Positions 11,719-20,798 of a stretch of 64,000 nt of DNA are shown here, in pieces; positions within the stretch are counted from its first letter, which is position 1, and each line of letters opens with the position of its first letter. The translations under genes and the position numbers were made by a program. The notes under the pieces are model-generated. The model was not told the origin of the DNA. It saw only the letters and a list, made by a program, of their open reading frames with translations, and did not search any database. The DNA is from Devosia sp. YR412 (GTDB taxonomy: Bacteria; Pseudomonadota; Alphaproteobacteria; Rhizobiales; Devosiaceae), in contig NZ_FOFL01000002.1 in the NCBI RefSeq assembly GCF_900110945.1, positions 434,001 to 498,000 of the forward strand, read 5' to 3'.

Positions 11719-11740
11719 AGCGCGCCACCGGCGCGTTTTT
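11719..11740. terminator. Bidirectional terminator-like hairpin in a divergent gap
   Basis: Stem CGCGCC/GGCGCG (11721-11726 with 11730-11735) flanked by AAAA on the left and TTTTT on the right, so it resembles a terminator on either strand. It lies inside the 345-bp gap between two divergently transcribed genes, where no terminator is expected. The gap holds no gene I can support. Confidence 0.5.
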
Positions 11741-11757
11741 GCGCTTCGCGCCGGTTC

Positions 11758-11783
11758 GAAGTTTGACCATCTAGTCAAACTTC
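11758..11783. promoter_or_regulatory. Perfect 10-bp inverted repeat, operator-like
   Basis: GAAGTTTGAC and GTCAAACTTC are exact reverse complements separated by CATCTA. The size and symmetry suit a dimeric repressor such as TetR. No such regulator gene is adjacent. It sits about 160 bp upstream of cpdB and about 157 bp upstream of the peptidase gene. Confidence 0.45.
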
Positions 11784-11946
11784 CCTAGCCTGATCACGCC
11801 GTCGTCATCCCAGCGTCACCTGCGGGCGGCAAGACCATCGCGTTCCGGGTCAGCGGAGCGTGACGCAGCGGGCTTTGATCGCCCGTGTCCGGGAGCGCGG
11901 CGCCCCCGGCCTTTCGTTAGCCGATGAACAATCCAGGGAGAGACTG

Positions 11947-13923
11947 ATGAATTTCCTGCCCAAGATTTCTCGACGCACATTCCTCGCGGGTTCCGCGAGC
12001 GTAGGAGCCATGGCCGCAATGCATCCCTTTGCCGCGATGGCACAGGCCAACCAGGCGCATCTGCGCATCCTAGAGACCACCGACCTGCACGTGGCTGTGT
12101 TCGGTTACGACTATTATGCCGATGCCCCCAATGACACCATGGGCCTGGCCCGTACCGCCTCGCTGATCGAAACCATCCGCGCCGAAGCCGGCAATTCCAT
12201 GCTGGTCGACAATGGCGACATCATCCAGGGCAATCCGATGGGCGACTATATCGCCTATGAAAAGGGTCTCGACGGCAACGTCCACCCGGTGATCGCCGCG
12301 ATGAACACGCTGGGCTATGAGGCCGCGACGCTCGGCAATCACGAATTCAACTATGGCCTCGACTATCTCGACAAGGCCCTGGCCGGCGCCGATTTCCCCT
12401 TCGTTTCGGCCAATCTGGTCAAGGGCGAACTGGCCGCCGATGTGCTGGGCGACACCACCTATATCCAGCCCTATCTGATCGTTGAAAAGCAGCTGACCGA
12501 CGGTTCCGGCGCAACCAAGACCATCAAGATCGGCATGATCGGCTTCCTTCCGCCCCAGATCATGACCTGGGACGCAACGCACCTGACCGGCAAGGTCAAT
12601 ACGCGCGATATCGTCGAGACGGCTGAGGCCTATGTGCCCAAGATGAAAGAAGAAGGCGCCGACCTGATCGTCGCGCTCTGCCATTCCGGCATTGCCGTGG
12701 ACCAGCCGACCGGCGGCGAAAACATGGCGTTGCAGCTGGCCGGCGTCGAGGGGATCGACGTGGTACTCTCCGGACACCAGCATCTGGTCTTCCCCGGCCC
12801 CGATTACGAGGGTGTCGAAGGCGCCGATATCGAGGCCGGCACGCTCAATGGCAAGCCTGCCGTCATGGCCGGCTTCTGGGGCTCGCATATGGGTCTGATC
12901 GACCTGCTGCTGGAGCAGAACGCCGACGGCAAGTGGGTCGTTGTTTCCCACACCGCCGAAGCCCGCCCGATCTTCGAGCGCGTCGATGGCAAGGTGAACG
13001 CCCTGGTCGAGGACGAAGCCGAGGTCGCCGCTGCGGCTGAAGAAGACCACAAAGAAACCCTCGACTATATCCGCCGTCCGGTGGGCGAGACCTCGGCGCC
13101 GCTCTATTCCTACTTCGCCCTTGTCGCCGATGATCCGTCGGTGCAGATCGTGAGCCAGGCCCAGACCTGGTATATCGAGCAGATGATGAAGGGCACCGAA
13201 TGGGAAGCCCTGCCGATCCTGTCGGCAGCAGCTCCCTTCAAGGCCGGCGGCCGTGGCGGCCCGGACTATTACACCGACGTGCCCGTCGGTCCGGTCGCCA
13301 TCAAGAACGTGGCTGACCTCTACCTCTATCCCAACACCATCCAGGCGGTGAAAATCACCGGCGCCGATGTGAAGAACTGGCTGGAACGCTCGGCCGGCAT
13401 CTTCAACCAGGTCGAGGCTGGCGCCACGGATGCCGAACTGATCAACCCGGATTTCCCGTCCTATAATTACGACGTGATCGACGGGGTGACCTACAAGATC
13501 GATCTCACCCAGCCGTCGAAATATTCTTCGGACGGCAAGGAAGAGACCAATCCCGACGCCAATCGCATCGTCGAACTGATGTATGACGGCAAGCCGATCG
13601 ATCCGGCGCAGGAATTCGTTGTGGCCACCAACAACTACCGCGCCGGCGGCGGCGGCACCTTCCCAGGCATCGGGGCCGACAAGATCATCTTCAAGGGTCC
13701 CGATACCAACCGCGACATCATCGTCCGCTTCATCGTCGAGAATGGCACGATCAGCCCATCCGCCGATGGCAACTGGTCGCTGGCCCCGATCGACGGCACC
13801 ACGGTGCTGTTCACCACCGGCCCAAAGGCGGCCGACTTCGTCGACGAAGTCTCGGCCATCAAGATCGAGGCGACCGGCGAGACCAATGCAGACGGTTTCG
13901 GCGTCTATCGCATCACGCTATGA
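11947..13923 (+). CDS. cpdB: 2',3'-cyclic-nucleotide 2'-phosphodiesterase/3'-nucleotidase
   Basis: 658-residue periplasmic enzyme that opens 2',3'-cyclic nucleotides and then removes the 3'-phosphate, giving nucleosides. The N-terminus carries a twin-arginine signal (SRRTFLAG with Arg9-Arg10, then a hydrophobic stretch ending near AMAQA), so export is folded, by Tat. The metallophosphoesterase half shows [23 protein letters not shown] and [10 protein letters not shown]; the C-terminal half is the 5'-nucleotidase C domain. The ATG at 11947 has GGGAGAG upstream. It is followed after 50 bp by a secreted RNase T2, whose products are this enzyme's substrates. Confidence 0.95.
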   Translation: MNFLPKISRRTFLAGSASVGAMAAMHPFAAMAQANQAHLRILETTDLHVAVFGYDYYADAPNDTMGLARTASLIETIRAEAGNSMLVDNGDIIQGNPMGDYIAYEKGLDGNVHPVIAAMNTLGYEAATLGNHEFNYGLDYLDKALAGADFPFVSANLVKGELAADVLGDTTYIQPYLIVEKQLTDGSGATKTIKIGMIGFLPPQIMTWDATHLTGKVNTRDIVETAEAYVPKMKEEGADLIVALCHSGIAVDQPTGGENMALQLAGVEGIDVVLSGHQHLVFPGPDYEGVEGADIEAGTLNGKPAVMAGFWGSHMGLIDLLLEQNADGKWVVVSHTAEARPIFERVDGKVNALVEDEAEVAAAAEEDHKETLDYIRRPVGETSAPLYSYFALVADDPSVQIVSQAQTWYIEQMMKGTEWEALPILSAAAPFKAGGRGGPDYYTDVPVGPVAIKNVADLYLYPNTIQAVKITGADVKNWLERSAGIFNQVEAGATDAELINPDFPSYNYDVIDGVTYKIDLTQPSKYSSDGKEETNPDANRIVELMYDGKPIDPAQEFVVATNNYRAGGGGTFPGIGADKIIFKGPDTNRDIIVRFIVENGTISPSADGNWSLAPIDGTTVLFTTGPKAADFVDEVSAIKIEATGETNADGFGVYRITL

Positions 13924-13929
13924 GTTTGC

Positions 13930-13953
13930 GGGGCGGCTCCAACGGGCCGCCCC
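13930..13953 (+). other. GC-rich stem-loop between cpdB and RNase T2
   Basis: Perfect 8-bp stem GGGGCGGC/GCCGCCCC with an 8-base loop, directly after the cpdB stop. No run of T follows, so it may be a pausing or mRNA-stability element that lowers expression of the downstream RNase rather than a full terminator. Confidence 0.45.
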
Positions 13954-13973
13954 GTTCATCTCCGGGGGATCTC

Positions 13974-14690
13974 ATGCGTCTCGCTGCCACCGCCGCACTG
14001 CTGGCCCTGCTCGCCACGCCAGCCTTCGCTCAGCAGCGCACGCAATATGTACTGGCCATCAGCTGGCAGCCGGCCTTCTGCGAAACGCGACCCGACCGCT
14101 CCGAATGCACCTCGCAGACGCCCGACCGCTTCGACGCCGGCAATTTCTCGCTACATGGCCTCTGGCCACAGCCGCGCTCGCGCGACTATTGCGGCGTGGA
14201 TGCCGAGACGGTGGCGCTCGACGAGGCCGGCGACTGGGACCTGCTGCCCGAACCCGATATTTCCGGCGCCTTGCGCGACGAACTGCTGGTGATGATGCCC
14301 GGCACCCAATCCGGGCTCGACCGCCACGAATGGATCACCCATGGCACTTGCTATGACGGCGATGCCGAAGCCTACTTCGGCGACTCGCTCGACCTGCTCG
14401 ATGCCGTCAACGAAAGCGCCGTCGGCACCTTGTTCGCCAATTCCATCGGCAAACGTCTGACCCAGCGCCAGGTCCGCGAGGCGTTCGACCGCTCATTCGG
14501 CCCCGGCGCCGGCGACCGCGTGCGGCTCTCCTGCGTCAATGATGGCAATCGCCGGCTGATCGATGAGCTGACCATTGGCCTGACGGGGCGTCCGGAAGGT
14601 CCGGACAGTTTTGACAACCTCATCCTTGCAGCCCGACCGACCGATGGCGGGTGTGATGGTGGCGTCGTGGATACAGTGGGATTGCAGTAG
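13974..14690 (+). CDS. Secreted ribonuclease T2 family protein
   Basis: 238 residues from the ATG at 13974 (GGGGGAT upstream). A Sec signal peptide (MRLAATAALLALLATPAFAQ) is followed by the RNase T2 fold with both catalytic segments: CAS1 in FSLHGLWPQ and CAS2 in HEWITHGTCY. Several cysteines (FCETR, SECTS, YCGV, GTCY, LSCVN, GGCDGG) fit disulfide bonding in the periplasm. RNase T2 enzymes cleave RNA through 2',3'-cyclic intermediates, which CpdB just upstream can process further, so the two genes likely form a periplasmic RNA-salvage unit. The stop is 3 bp from the convergent ohrR. Confidence 0.92.
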   Translation: MRLAATAALLALLATPAFAQQRTQYVLAISWQPAFCETRPDRSECTSQTPDRFDAGNFSLHGLWPQPRSRDYCGVDAETVALDEAGDWDLLPEPDISGALRDELLVMMPGTQSGLDRHEWITHGTCYDGDAEAYFGDSLDLLDAVNESAVGTLFANSIGKRLTQRQVREAFDRSFGPGAGDRVRLSCVNDGNRRLIDELTIGLTGRPEGPDSFDNLILAARPTDGGCDGGVVDTVGLQ

Positions 14691-14693
14691 CCC

Positions 14694-15137
14694 CTACTCC
14701 GCCGCATCCAGCCTTTCCCGCAACAGATGCAGCGCCTCACGGAGGCGCGCGCCATCTTCCGGCCTACCCCCTAGCGCCTTGCCAACCTCGAGCGGAATCG
14801 CCAGCGCCTCTTCGCGCAAGGCTCTTCCCGTATCCGTCAGGAAGACGCGCACCAGCCGCTCGTCCTCGGTGTCACGCTGGCGTCGCACCAATGCGCGAGC
14901 CTCCAGTCGCTTGATCAGCGGCGTGATGGTGCCGGAATCGAGGAACAATTTGTCCCCCAGCGCCTTTACCGTCAGACCATCCTGCTCCCAGAGCACGAGG
15001 AAGGCCAGATATTGCGGATAGGTCAGGCCCAGCGCGTCCAGTCGCGGCTTGTAGAAACGCGTGAAGGCATGGCCCGCCGCATAGACGGCGAAGCACAGCA
15101 TGGAATCGAGCTGCAGCGGATCGGCGGATTTTGCCAT
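14694..15137 (-). CDS. ohrR: MarR-family organic-peroxide sensor OhrR
   Basis: 147-residue winged-helix repressor. The conserved peroxidatic cysteine is at residue 15 in DSMLCFAVYAA, the OhrR signature; the winged helix spans about residues 40-110 (LTVKALGDKLFLDSGTITPLIKRLEARALVRRQRD). Family knowledge: oxidation of this Cys by organic hydroperoxides releases the repressor from DNA. It is divergent from ohr across a 119-bp region that carries a dyad typical of OhrR boxes. Confidence 0.94.
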   Translation of the reverse strand: MAKSADPLQLDSMLCFAVYAAGHAFTRFYKPRLDALGLTYPQYLAFLVLWEQDGLTVKALGDKLFLDSGTITPLIKRLEARALVRRQRDTEDERLVRVFLTDTGRALREEALAIPLEVGKALGGRPEDGARLREALHLLRERLDAAE

Positions 15138-15180
15138 TGGGCCATCCTCGTCAGAACCAGATCACGATAACATAGAATTA

Positions 15181-15200
15181 TTCGATTGCACACAATCAAA
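15181..15200. promoter_or_regulatory. Candidate OhrR operator
   Basis: The dyad GATTG-CACA-CAATC (15184-15197), flanked by TT and AA, lies between ohrR and ohr. A second weaker pair (ATTG at 15200-15203 with CAAT at 15212-15215) follows. AT-rich ATTG/CAAT dyads are the usual form of OhrR boxes. The assignment rests on position and form. Confidence 0.6.
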
Positions 15201-15256
15201 TTGCGCGCTATCAATCATCACATCAGATCACCTCAACCCCGACCAAGGAGCTTCCA

Positions 15257-15697
15257 ATGTCTTCCATCAAGTCAGCCGTTTACACTGCCCACGCCCACAC
15301 CACCGGTGGCCGCACCGGCACCAGCGCGACCGATGACGGCCGCCTGTCGGTCACCCTCGACACGCCTGCTGCCATGGGCGGCAATGACGGCCCGGGCACC
15401 AATCCTGAGCAGCTGTTTGCTGCCGGCTATTCGGCGTGCTTCCTCGGCGCCATCAAGGCCGTCGCCCGCGGCGAAAAGATCAAGGTGCCGGACGAAACCA
15501 CTATCGACGCTTCGGTGTCCTTCGGTGAAAACGCCAACGAAGGCGCCAAGGGCTTCAATATCGCTGTCGAACTGAAGGTCACCCTGCCCGGCTTCTCCAA
15601 GGAAGACGCCGAAGCCCTGGTGCACAAAGCCCACGAAGTCTGCCCCTATTCCAACGCCACCCGCGGCAATGTCGACGTGAAGCTTTCCGTCGCCTGA
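15257..15697 (+). CDS. ohr: Organic hydroperoxide resistance protein Ohr
   Basis: 146-residue thiol peroxidase of the OsmC/Ohr family that reduces fatty-acid and other organic hydroperoxides using lipoylated partners. The two catalytic cysteines are present: Cys61 in AAGYSACFLGA and Cys129 in HEVCPYSNATRGN; Arg19 and Glu51 of the active site are also in place. The ATG at 15257 has AAGGAG upstream. Regulation by the divergent ohrR is expected. A strong terminator separates it from the convergent MFS gene. Confidence 0.96.
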   Translation: MSSIKSAVYTAHAHTTGGRTGTSATDDGRLSVTLDTPAAMGGNDGPGTNPEQLFAAGYSACFLGAIKAVARGEKIKVPDETTIDASVSFGENANEGAKGFNIAVELKVTLPGFSKEDAEALVHKAHEVCPYSNATRGNVDVKLSVA

Positions 15698-15721
15698 GAC
15701 TTGGGTCGTTACAAGCAAAGA

Positions 15722-15750
15722 GGGCGGGCACCTCGGTACCCGCCCATTTT
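15722..15750 (+). terminator. Terminator after ohr
   Basis: Stem GGGCGGG/CCCGCCC (15722-15728 with 15739-15745), possibly extended by further pairing in the loop, followed by ATTTTG. It lies between two convergent genes. Confidence 0.7.
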
Positions 15751-15754
15751 GTAT

Positions 15755-16981
15755 CTATTCAGCCGGTTGTGGCACGACGTCCAGCGGCTGCCAACGGCTC
15801 TGACGCTTGTCGAGCAGCGCCGAAATCACGAACAGCACCAGTCCGCCCAGCGCTAGCACCGCGCCGACGGGTCCTGTGGATGCCGGCCCCCAGCCCGCGC
15901 CAATCGCCATGCCGCCCAGCAGCGCACCCAGCGCATTGGCCGTGTTGAAAGCCGCATGCATCAGCGTTGCCGCCAGCGTCTGGCCGTCGGCTGCCACATC
16001 CATCAGCCGCGTCTGCAAGGCCGTGCCGATCGCCACGGTGAACCCGACCAGAAACACGCTCAGCGCAGCGGTGAGCCAGAGCTGCGCCGTCCAGGGAATG
16101 ACGGCAAGACTGATGACATTGAACGCCAGCATGCCGCCAATGGTCGGCATCAGCGCCTTGTCGGCCATCGCTGCCCCCAAAATATTGCCCAGGGTCATAC
16201 CAACGCCGAACAGCGCCAGCACCAGCGGCACCCAGACCTGCGGAATATGCGCCACATCGATCAGTAGCGGATCGACATAGGTGAACACCGAGAACATCCC
16301 TCCGCAGCCCACCGCGCAAATGCCCAACGTCAGCCACACCTGCGGGCGACGCAGGGCGCTGAGTTCGGTCAGCGGGCTCGCACCCTCGGCCAGCTTCAGG
16401 TCCGGCACAAAACGGAAAATCATCAGCACGGCCAAAGCGCCGACTACACCAACGCCGGCAAAGGTCGGGCGCCAGCCCATATATTGGCCCAGCCAGGTTG
16501 CCAGCGGCATGCCGATCAGCGTTGCAATGGTCAGGCCCAGCATAACGCGGCCCACGGCACGGGCGCGATAGCCAGTGTCGACCATCGAGGCGGCCACCAG
16601 TGCCGCAATGCCGAAATAAGCGCCATGTGGCAGACCGGACAGGAAGCGCAGGCCGAGCAGGGACCAATAATCCGGCGCCAGCGCGCTACCGATATTGCCG
16701 ATCACGAAGAGGCCCATCAGCCAGATCATTAGCGGCTTGCGCGGCGTGCGGGCAAACAGGATCGCGAACAGCGGCGCGCCGACCACCACGCCCAGCGCAT
16801 AGGCGCTGATGACATGCCCGGCGTCCTGAATGGAAATCTGCAGATCGCCGGCCAGGTTGCGCAGCAGGCCCATGATGGCGAATTCGCCGGTGCCGATGCC
16901 AAAGGAGCCGATGGCCATGGCCAGAATGGCCAGCTTGGTCTTGCTGTCGCCGAGGCCGGAAACGGGGGATGGGGTGGTCAT
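15755..16981 (-). CDS. MFS transporter, DHA1 family
   Basis: 408-residue twelve-helix transporter. The start (residues about 15-35, around KLAILAMAIGSFGIGTGEFAIMGLL) and the loop motif RTPRKPL place it with DHA1 efflux proteins such as YdhP/AraJ. The helix-4 region around GLRFLSGLPHGAYFGIAAL matches the same group. No local regulator is adjacent; its upstream gap (16982-17231, 250 bp) is shared divergently with the ABC exporter genes. Substrate unknown. The nearby ohr gene does not by itself imply a peroxide-related role. Confidence 0.9.
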   Translation of the reverse strand: MTTPSPVSGLGDSKTKLAILAMAIGSFGIGTGEFAIMGLLRNLAGDLQISIQDAGHVISAYALGVVVGAPLFAILFARTPRKPLMIWLMGLFVIGNIGSALAPDYWSLLGLRFLSGLPHGAYFGIAALVAASMVDTGYRARAVGRVMLGLTIATLIGMPLATWLGQYMGWRPTFAGVGVVGALAVLMIFRFVPDLKLAEGASPLTELSALRRPQVWLTLGICAVGCGGMFSVFTYVDPLLIDVAHIPQVWVPLVLALFGVGMTLGNILGAAMADKALMPTIGGMLAFNVISLAVIPWTAQLWLTAALSVFLVGFTVAIGTALQTRLMDVAADGQTLAATLMHAAFNTANALGALLGGMAIGAGWGPASTGPVGAVLALGGLVLFVISALLDKRQSRWQPLDVVPQPAE

Positions 16982-17231
16982 GGTCGGCTCCGGGCACGAA
17001 TCCGGCCGCCGGCCGCAGGGGCCGGTCAGCGGATGGCAATGTGGGATACCCCACTCGGGAGGAGTCTGGGCCGCTCAACCTAAAATGTCAGTCCCCGTTC
17101 GGGCAATTGCCCATTCTGCACGGCCGCCCTGCGCAAAAGTGAGCCTGATCAAAATCTTAACGCTTTCGATTCACCCGCGGGAAAGGCTGCCGGCCTAGTC
17201 TCGCCCAGCCGAATTCCGCCGGAGCGACGTC

Positions 17232-17975
17232 ATGACCGTCCCTGCCCTCGCCGTCTCGCATCTCACCAAGAGCTTCGACCGCCCGGTGGTGCAGGACCTC
17301 GACCTCACCATCCGCGCCGGTGAATTCTACGCTTTGCTCGGCCCCAATGGCGCTGGCAAGACCACCATCCTGCGCATGGTGGCCGGCCTCTTGCAGCCCG
17401 ATGCCGGCGATATTTCCATCTTCGGCGTGGACGCGCGGCGCGATCCCATCGCCGCCAAGCGCATGGTCGCCTGGGTCTCCGACGAGCCCATGGTCTATGA
17501 CCGGCTGACCCCTTTGGAATATCTCGAATTCGTCGCCGGTCTCTGGCAGGTCGAGCCGAAACGCGCCCAGGCTCATGCTAATGAGCTGATCGACTGGCTC
17601 GGCCTCAGCCCGCATGCCAACCAGCTCTGCGGCGGCTTCTCCAAAGGCATGCTGCAAAAAGTCGCTTTGGCCGGCGCCCTGGTGCATGATCCCAAACTCA
17701 TCATCCTCGACGAGCCGCTGACCGGCCTCGATGCCGGCTCGGCTCGCACCGTCAAGGACGTGCTGCTCGGCAAGGTGCGCGATGGCGTCACCGTCATCAT
17801 GACCACCCACATCCTCGAAGTCGCCGAACGCATGGCCGAGCGCATCGGCGTCATCACCCAGGGCAAGCTGATCGCCGAGGGCACCTTGGCCGAACTACGC
17901 ACCCGCATCGGCCGCGAATCCAGCCTCGAGGACATTTTCCTCGATCTCGTGGCGCAGGACAGCGAGGCCGCATGA
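17232..17975 (+). CDS. ABC transporter ATP-binding protein
   Basis: 247-residue ABC ATPase of the ABC-2/export class. Walker A is GPNGAGKTT (about residues 38-46), the signature is degenerate, GGFSKGMLQKV instead of LSGGQ, Walker B is LIILDEPLTGLD and the switch His is in MTTHILE. The degenerate signature is common in exporter ATPases of this class. It overlaps the next gene by 4 bp (ATGA), showing translational coupling with its permease. Substrate unknown. Confidence 0.92.
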   Translation: MTVPALAVSHLTKSFDRPVVQDLDLTIRAGEFYALLGPNGAGKTTILRMVAGLLQPDAGDISIFGVDARRDPIAAKRMVAWVSDEPMVYDRLTPLEYLEFVAGLWQVEPKRAQAHANELIDWLGLSPHANQLCGGFSKGMLQKVALAGALVHDPKLIILDEPLTGLDAGSARTVKDVLLGKVRDGVTVIMTTHILEVAERMAERIGVITQGKLIAEGTLAELRTRIGRESSLEDIFLDLVAQDSEAA

Positions 17976-19504
17976 GCGCCGCCCCCGCCTCGATCGGCTG
18001 GTTCGCCAGGCATGAGCTGAAGCTCGGCTGGCGCGACTGGGTCGCCATGATGACCGGTGGCCGCCGCTCGCGCAGCGTGGGCATCGTCGTCTTCCTCGCC
18101 GTGGTGACCGTCCTGTTGCACCTGATGGCCTATGGCTTGGTCAGCCGCTGGGCGGCCAATGGCGTGGCCGACAATGAAGCCACGCTGGTCATGCTGACCG
18201 GCACCGGCATCCTGTTCTGGACCATCATGCTGTCGCAGGCGCTCGAAGCCGTGACCCGCGTCTATTACGGCCGCTCCGACCTCGATCTGGTGCTCTCCTC
18301 CCCCGCCTCCTCGCGGCGCCTCTTCGCCGTCCGCACCGGCGCCGTGGCCCTCACCTCCATGCTGCTGCCCTCGCTCCTCGCCGGCCCTTTGATCAACATG
18401 CTGGCGCTGATCGATGGCCCACGCTGGCTCTATGCCTATTGCGTGGTGATCGCCATGGGCGCCATATCCACCGCCATTTCCGTGCTGATCACCCTGGCCC
18501 TGTTCCGCACCGTCGGCCCCAAGCAAACCCGCCTGATCGCCCAGATCGTTGCCGCCGTGGTCGGCGCCGGCTTCGTCATCGGCATCCAGGCCGCCGCCAT
18601 CCTCTATTACGGCGACATGTCGCGCTTTGCCCTGTTCCAGTCACAGGCCCTGATCGATGCAGCGCCGGCGATCGACAGCACTTTCTGGCTCCCCGCCAAG
18701 GCCGCCATGGGCGACATCCCGGCATTGCTAATCATGTTGGGCATCGGCTTTGCCGCCCTCGTCCTGACCATCTTGCTTGCCGCCCCGAGCTATGGCCAGC
18801 ACGCCACATCGGCTGCCGGCCTTACCCACATTCGCAGCCAGCGCCGCCCTGCCACTCGGGACTTCCATCTCGTCTCGCAACGCCACGCCCTGCGTCTCAA
18901 GGAATGGCGCCTGCTGCAGCGCGATCCTTGGCTGCTATCGCAAACGCTGATGCAGATCCTCTACCTGCTGCCGCCCGCCCTGTTGCTCTGGCTCAATTTC
19001 GGCCATGACGCCGGCGCCTTCGTGGTGGTCGTGCCAGTGCTGATCATGGCGGCCGGGCAACTGGCAGGCGGTCTCGCCTGGCTGGCCATCTCAGGCGAGG
19101 ATGCGCATGACCTGGTGGTCACCGGCCCGGTCTCGCCGCGCACCGTACTCATTGCCAAGATCGAGGCGGTGCTCACCGTCATCGCATTGGTGATGGCACC
19201 GCTGCTCCTGCTTATGGCCCTGTCATCCCCGCAGATGGCGCTGATCACCGCATTCGGCGTCCTGCTCTCGGCCGGCTCGGCCACCGCCATCCAGCTGTGG
19301 TTCCGCGTCATCGGCAAGCGCTCGATGTTCCGCCGCCGCCAGACCGCCTCCCGCGCCGCCACATTGAGCGAGGCTTTCGCCTCGATCATGTGGGCCGGCA
19401 TGGGCGCCCTGCTGGCCGGCGGCTCTCGACTGGCCATCGCGCCGGCCATCGTCGCACTTGTCGTCCTGGGCCTCGCCAAACTGCTCAGCCCGCGCCGCAG
19501 CTAG
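17972..19504 (+). CDS. ABC exporter membrane subunit
   Basis: 510-residue membrane protein with about ten to twelve hydrophobic segments and a long hydrophilic N-terminal lead. It starts at an ATG overlapping the ATPase stop and is therefore its permease. I cannot assign a named family beyond ABC-2-like. The central hydrophilic region (about residues 280-310, with HLVSQRHALRLKEWRLLQRDPW) separates two membrane halves, so it may be an internal duplication acting as a full-size permease. The stop overlaps the convergent MFS gene by 4 bp. Confidence 0.8.
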   Translation: MSAAPASIGWFARHELKLGWRDWVAMMTGGRRSRSVGIVVFLAVVTVLLHLMAYGLVSRWAANGVADNEATLVMLTGTGILFWTIMLSQALEAVTRVYYGRSDLDLVLSSPASSRRLFAVRTGAVALTSMLLPSLLAGPLINMLALIDGPRWLYAYCVVIAMGAISTAISVLITLALFRTVGPKQTRLIAQIVAAVVGAGFVIGIQAAAILYYGDMSRFALFQSQALIDAAPAIDSTFWLPAKAAMGDIPALLIMLGIGFAALVLTILLAAPSYGQHATSAAGLTHIRSQRRPATRDFHLVSQRHALRLKEWRLLQRDPWLLSQTLMQILYLLPPALLLWLNFGHDAGAFVVVVPVLIMAAGQLAGGLAWLAISGEDAHDLVVTGPVSPRTVLIAKIEAVLTVIALVMAPLLLLMALSSPQMALITAFGVLLSAGSATAIQLWFRVIGKRSMFRRRQTASRAATLSEAFASIMWAGMGALLAGGSRLAIAPAIVALVVLGLAKLLSPRRS

Positions 19505-20685
19505 CCCATGCGAGCCAGGCTATCCTGCGGCGTGCGCTTCAGCAGCGCCGAGACGGCAATACCCAGCAGCGACAGCGCCGGAAACACTGCCCCGACCCAG
19601 CCGAGATCGCTCGGCGTACCATATTGCAGCACTAGACCACCGATCAGCGACCCGCTGGCAATGCCCAGATACAACGCCGAAGCATTGAGCGACAGCACCA
19701 GCGGCGCATTGCTCGGCGACAGGCTGAGCAGATAGCTCGACTGCGCTGGCGGAAAGGCCCAGCTGGTGCCGCCCCAGATAATGACGATTAGGAAGAACAC
19801 CGGGATCACTGCTGCCGTTGGCAGATGCGCCGCCAGCGAAATCGCCAGCAGCATCACGCCATTCAGCACCGCCGCGCCGATCACCGTAGGCCGCGCCCCG
19901 ATCCGGTCGGCCAACTGCCCGCCCACCGCATTGCCAAACGCCGCGCCGATACCAAAGGCCAGCAGCACGGCCGGTACCAGCTCGCGCGCCAGCCCGATCG
20001 ACTGCGTCGTGATCACAGCGAGATAGATGATGACCGTGAAGGCCCCAGCCAAGTTGAACAAAGTGGTCAGCAGCGCACCGGGCACGCCCGGCAAAGCCAC
20101 AGCCCCAATACGCTGCCGCAGGGTCAATGGCGCCCCACGCAGGCCCGATGGCAGCAGCAGCCAGATCGACAGCGCCGCAACCACGCCAAAGCCGGCCACC
20201 ATGAAATAGCTACCGCGCCAGCTGACCAGACCTGCCACCAGCGCACCGAGCGGCGCGCCAAAGGCCACCGCCATCGTGGTGCCGCCGACGATCACCGAAA
20301 TCGCCCGCGCCCGATGATCCACCGACGAAATCGCCACGCCCGTCGCCTGTGCCGTGGCCGTATAGAGCCCCGCCGCAAAGGCCATCAAAATACGCGCCGC
20401 CATCAGGTCGGCATAGCCCTGCGAAAAGCCGGCCCAGATCGCACCGGCCGAAAACACCAGCGCGGCAGTGGTCAGCGTGCGCCGGCGATCGGCGGTTCCG
20501 GTCAGCGCCGCCAGCACCGGCGAGCCAAAGGCATTGGCCAAAGCAAAGGCCAGCACCAGATAGCCGGCCTGGGTCAGCGATACCCCGGTCGACTCGGCGA
20601 TCTGCGGTAGCAGGCTCGAAATGGCAAAGCTCTCGACGCCGATGGCGAAAGTCCCAACCGCCAGCCAGAGGAGACGGATATCCAT
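19501..20685 (-). CDS. MFS transporter next to an ArsR-type regulator
   Basis: 394-residue twelve-helix DHA1 transporter (MDIRLLWLAVGTFAIGVESFAISSLLPQIAES at the start). It is divergent from a small winged-helix regulator, and the 113-bp gap contains two mirror-image operators, so repression by that regulator with release by a transported compound is likely. Its substrate cannot be read from the sequence. The 3' end overlaps the ABC permease by 4 bp. Confidence 0.9.
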   Translation of the reverse strand: MDIRLLWLAVGTFAIGVESFAISSLLPQIAESTGVSLTQAGYLVLAFALANAFGSPVLAALTGTADRRRTLTTAALVFSAGAIWAGFSQGYADLMAARILMAFAAGLYTATAQATGVAISSVDHRARAISVIVGGTTMAVAFGAPLGALVAGLVSWRGSYFMVAGFGVVAALSIWLLLPSGLRGAPLTLRQRIGAVALPGVPGALLTTLFNLAGAFTVIIYLAVITTQSIGLARELVPAVLLAFGIGAAFGNAVGGQLADRIGARPTVIGAAVLNGVMLLAISLAAHLPTAAVIPVFFLIVIIWGGTSWAFPPAQSSYLLSLSPSNAPLVLSLNASALYLGIASGSLIGGLVLQYGTPSDLGWVGAVFPALSLLGIAVSALLKRTPQDSLARMG

Positions 20686-20698
20686 GAAAATAGTCCTT

Positions 20699-20769
20699 GT
20701 TCAAAATTCATTGGACAATTGAACCCGACACACTGGCAAGTCAACCACCTTGTCCAACACTTATTGAAC
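20699..20769. promoter_or_regulatory. Two mirror-image operator dyads (MFS/ArsR intergenic)
   Basis: 20699-20718 reads GTTCAA-N6-TTGGACAA and 20750-20769 reads TTGTCCAA-N6-TTGAAC. One is the reverse complement of the other in all 14 outer bases, while the 6-bp centres differ. Each is itself a dyad GTYCAA-N6-TTGRAC. An extra TTGAAC half-site (20719-20724) abuts the first. This is a strong candidate binding array for the adjacent regulator, covering both divergent promoters. Confidence 0.75.
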
Positions 20770-20798
20770 TAAGCCGCGAAAACCGCTAGATAGCAGCC

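Noticed and set aside
11642-11788. A 48-codon ORF inside the ypfJ-cpdB gap
   Set aside because: No ribosome site, unusual composition, and it runs through the terminator-like hairpin and the operator dyad, so non-coding signals explain it better.
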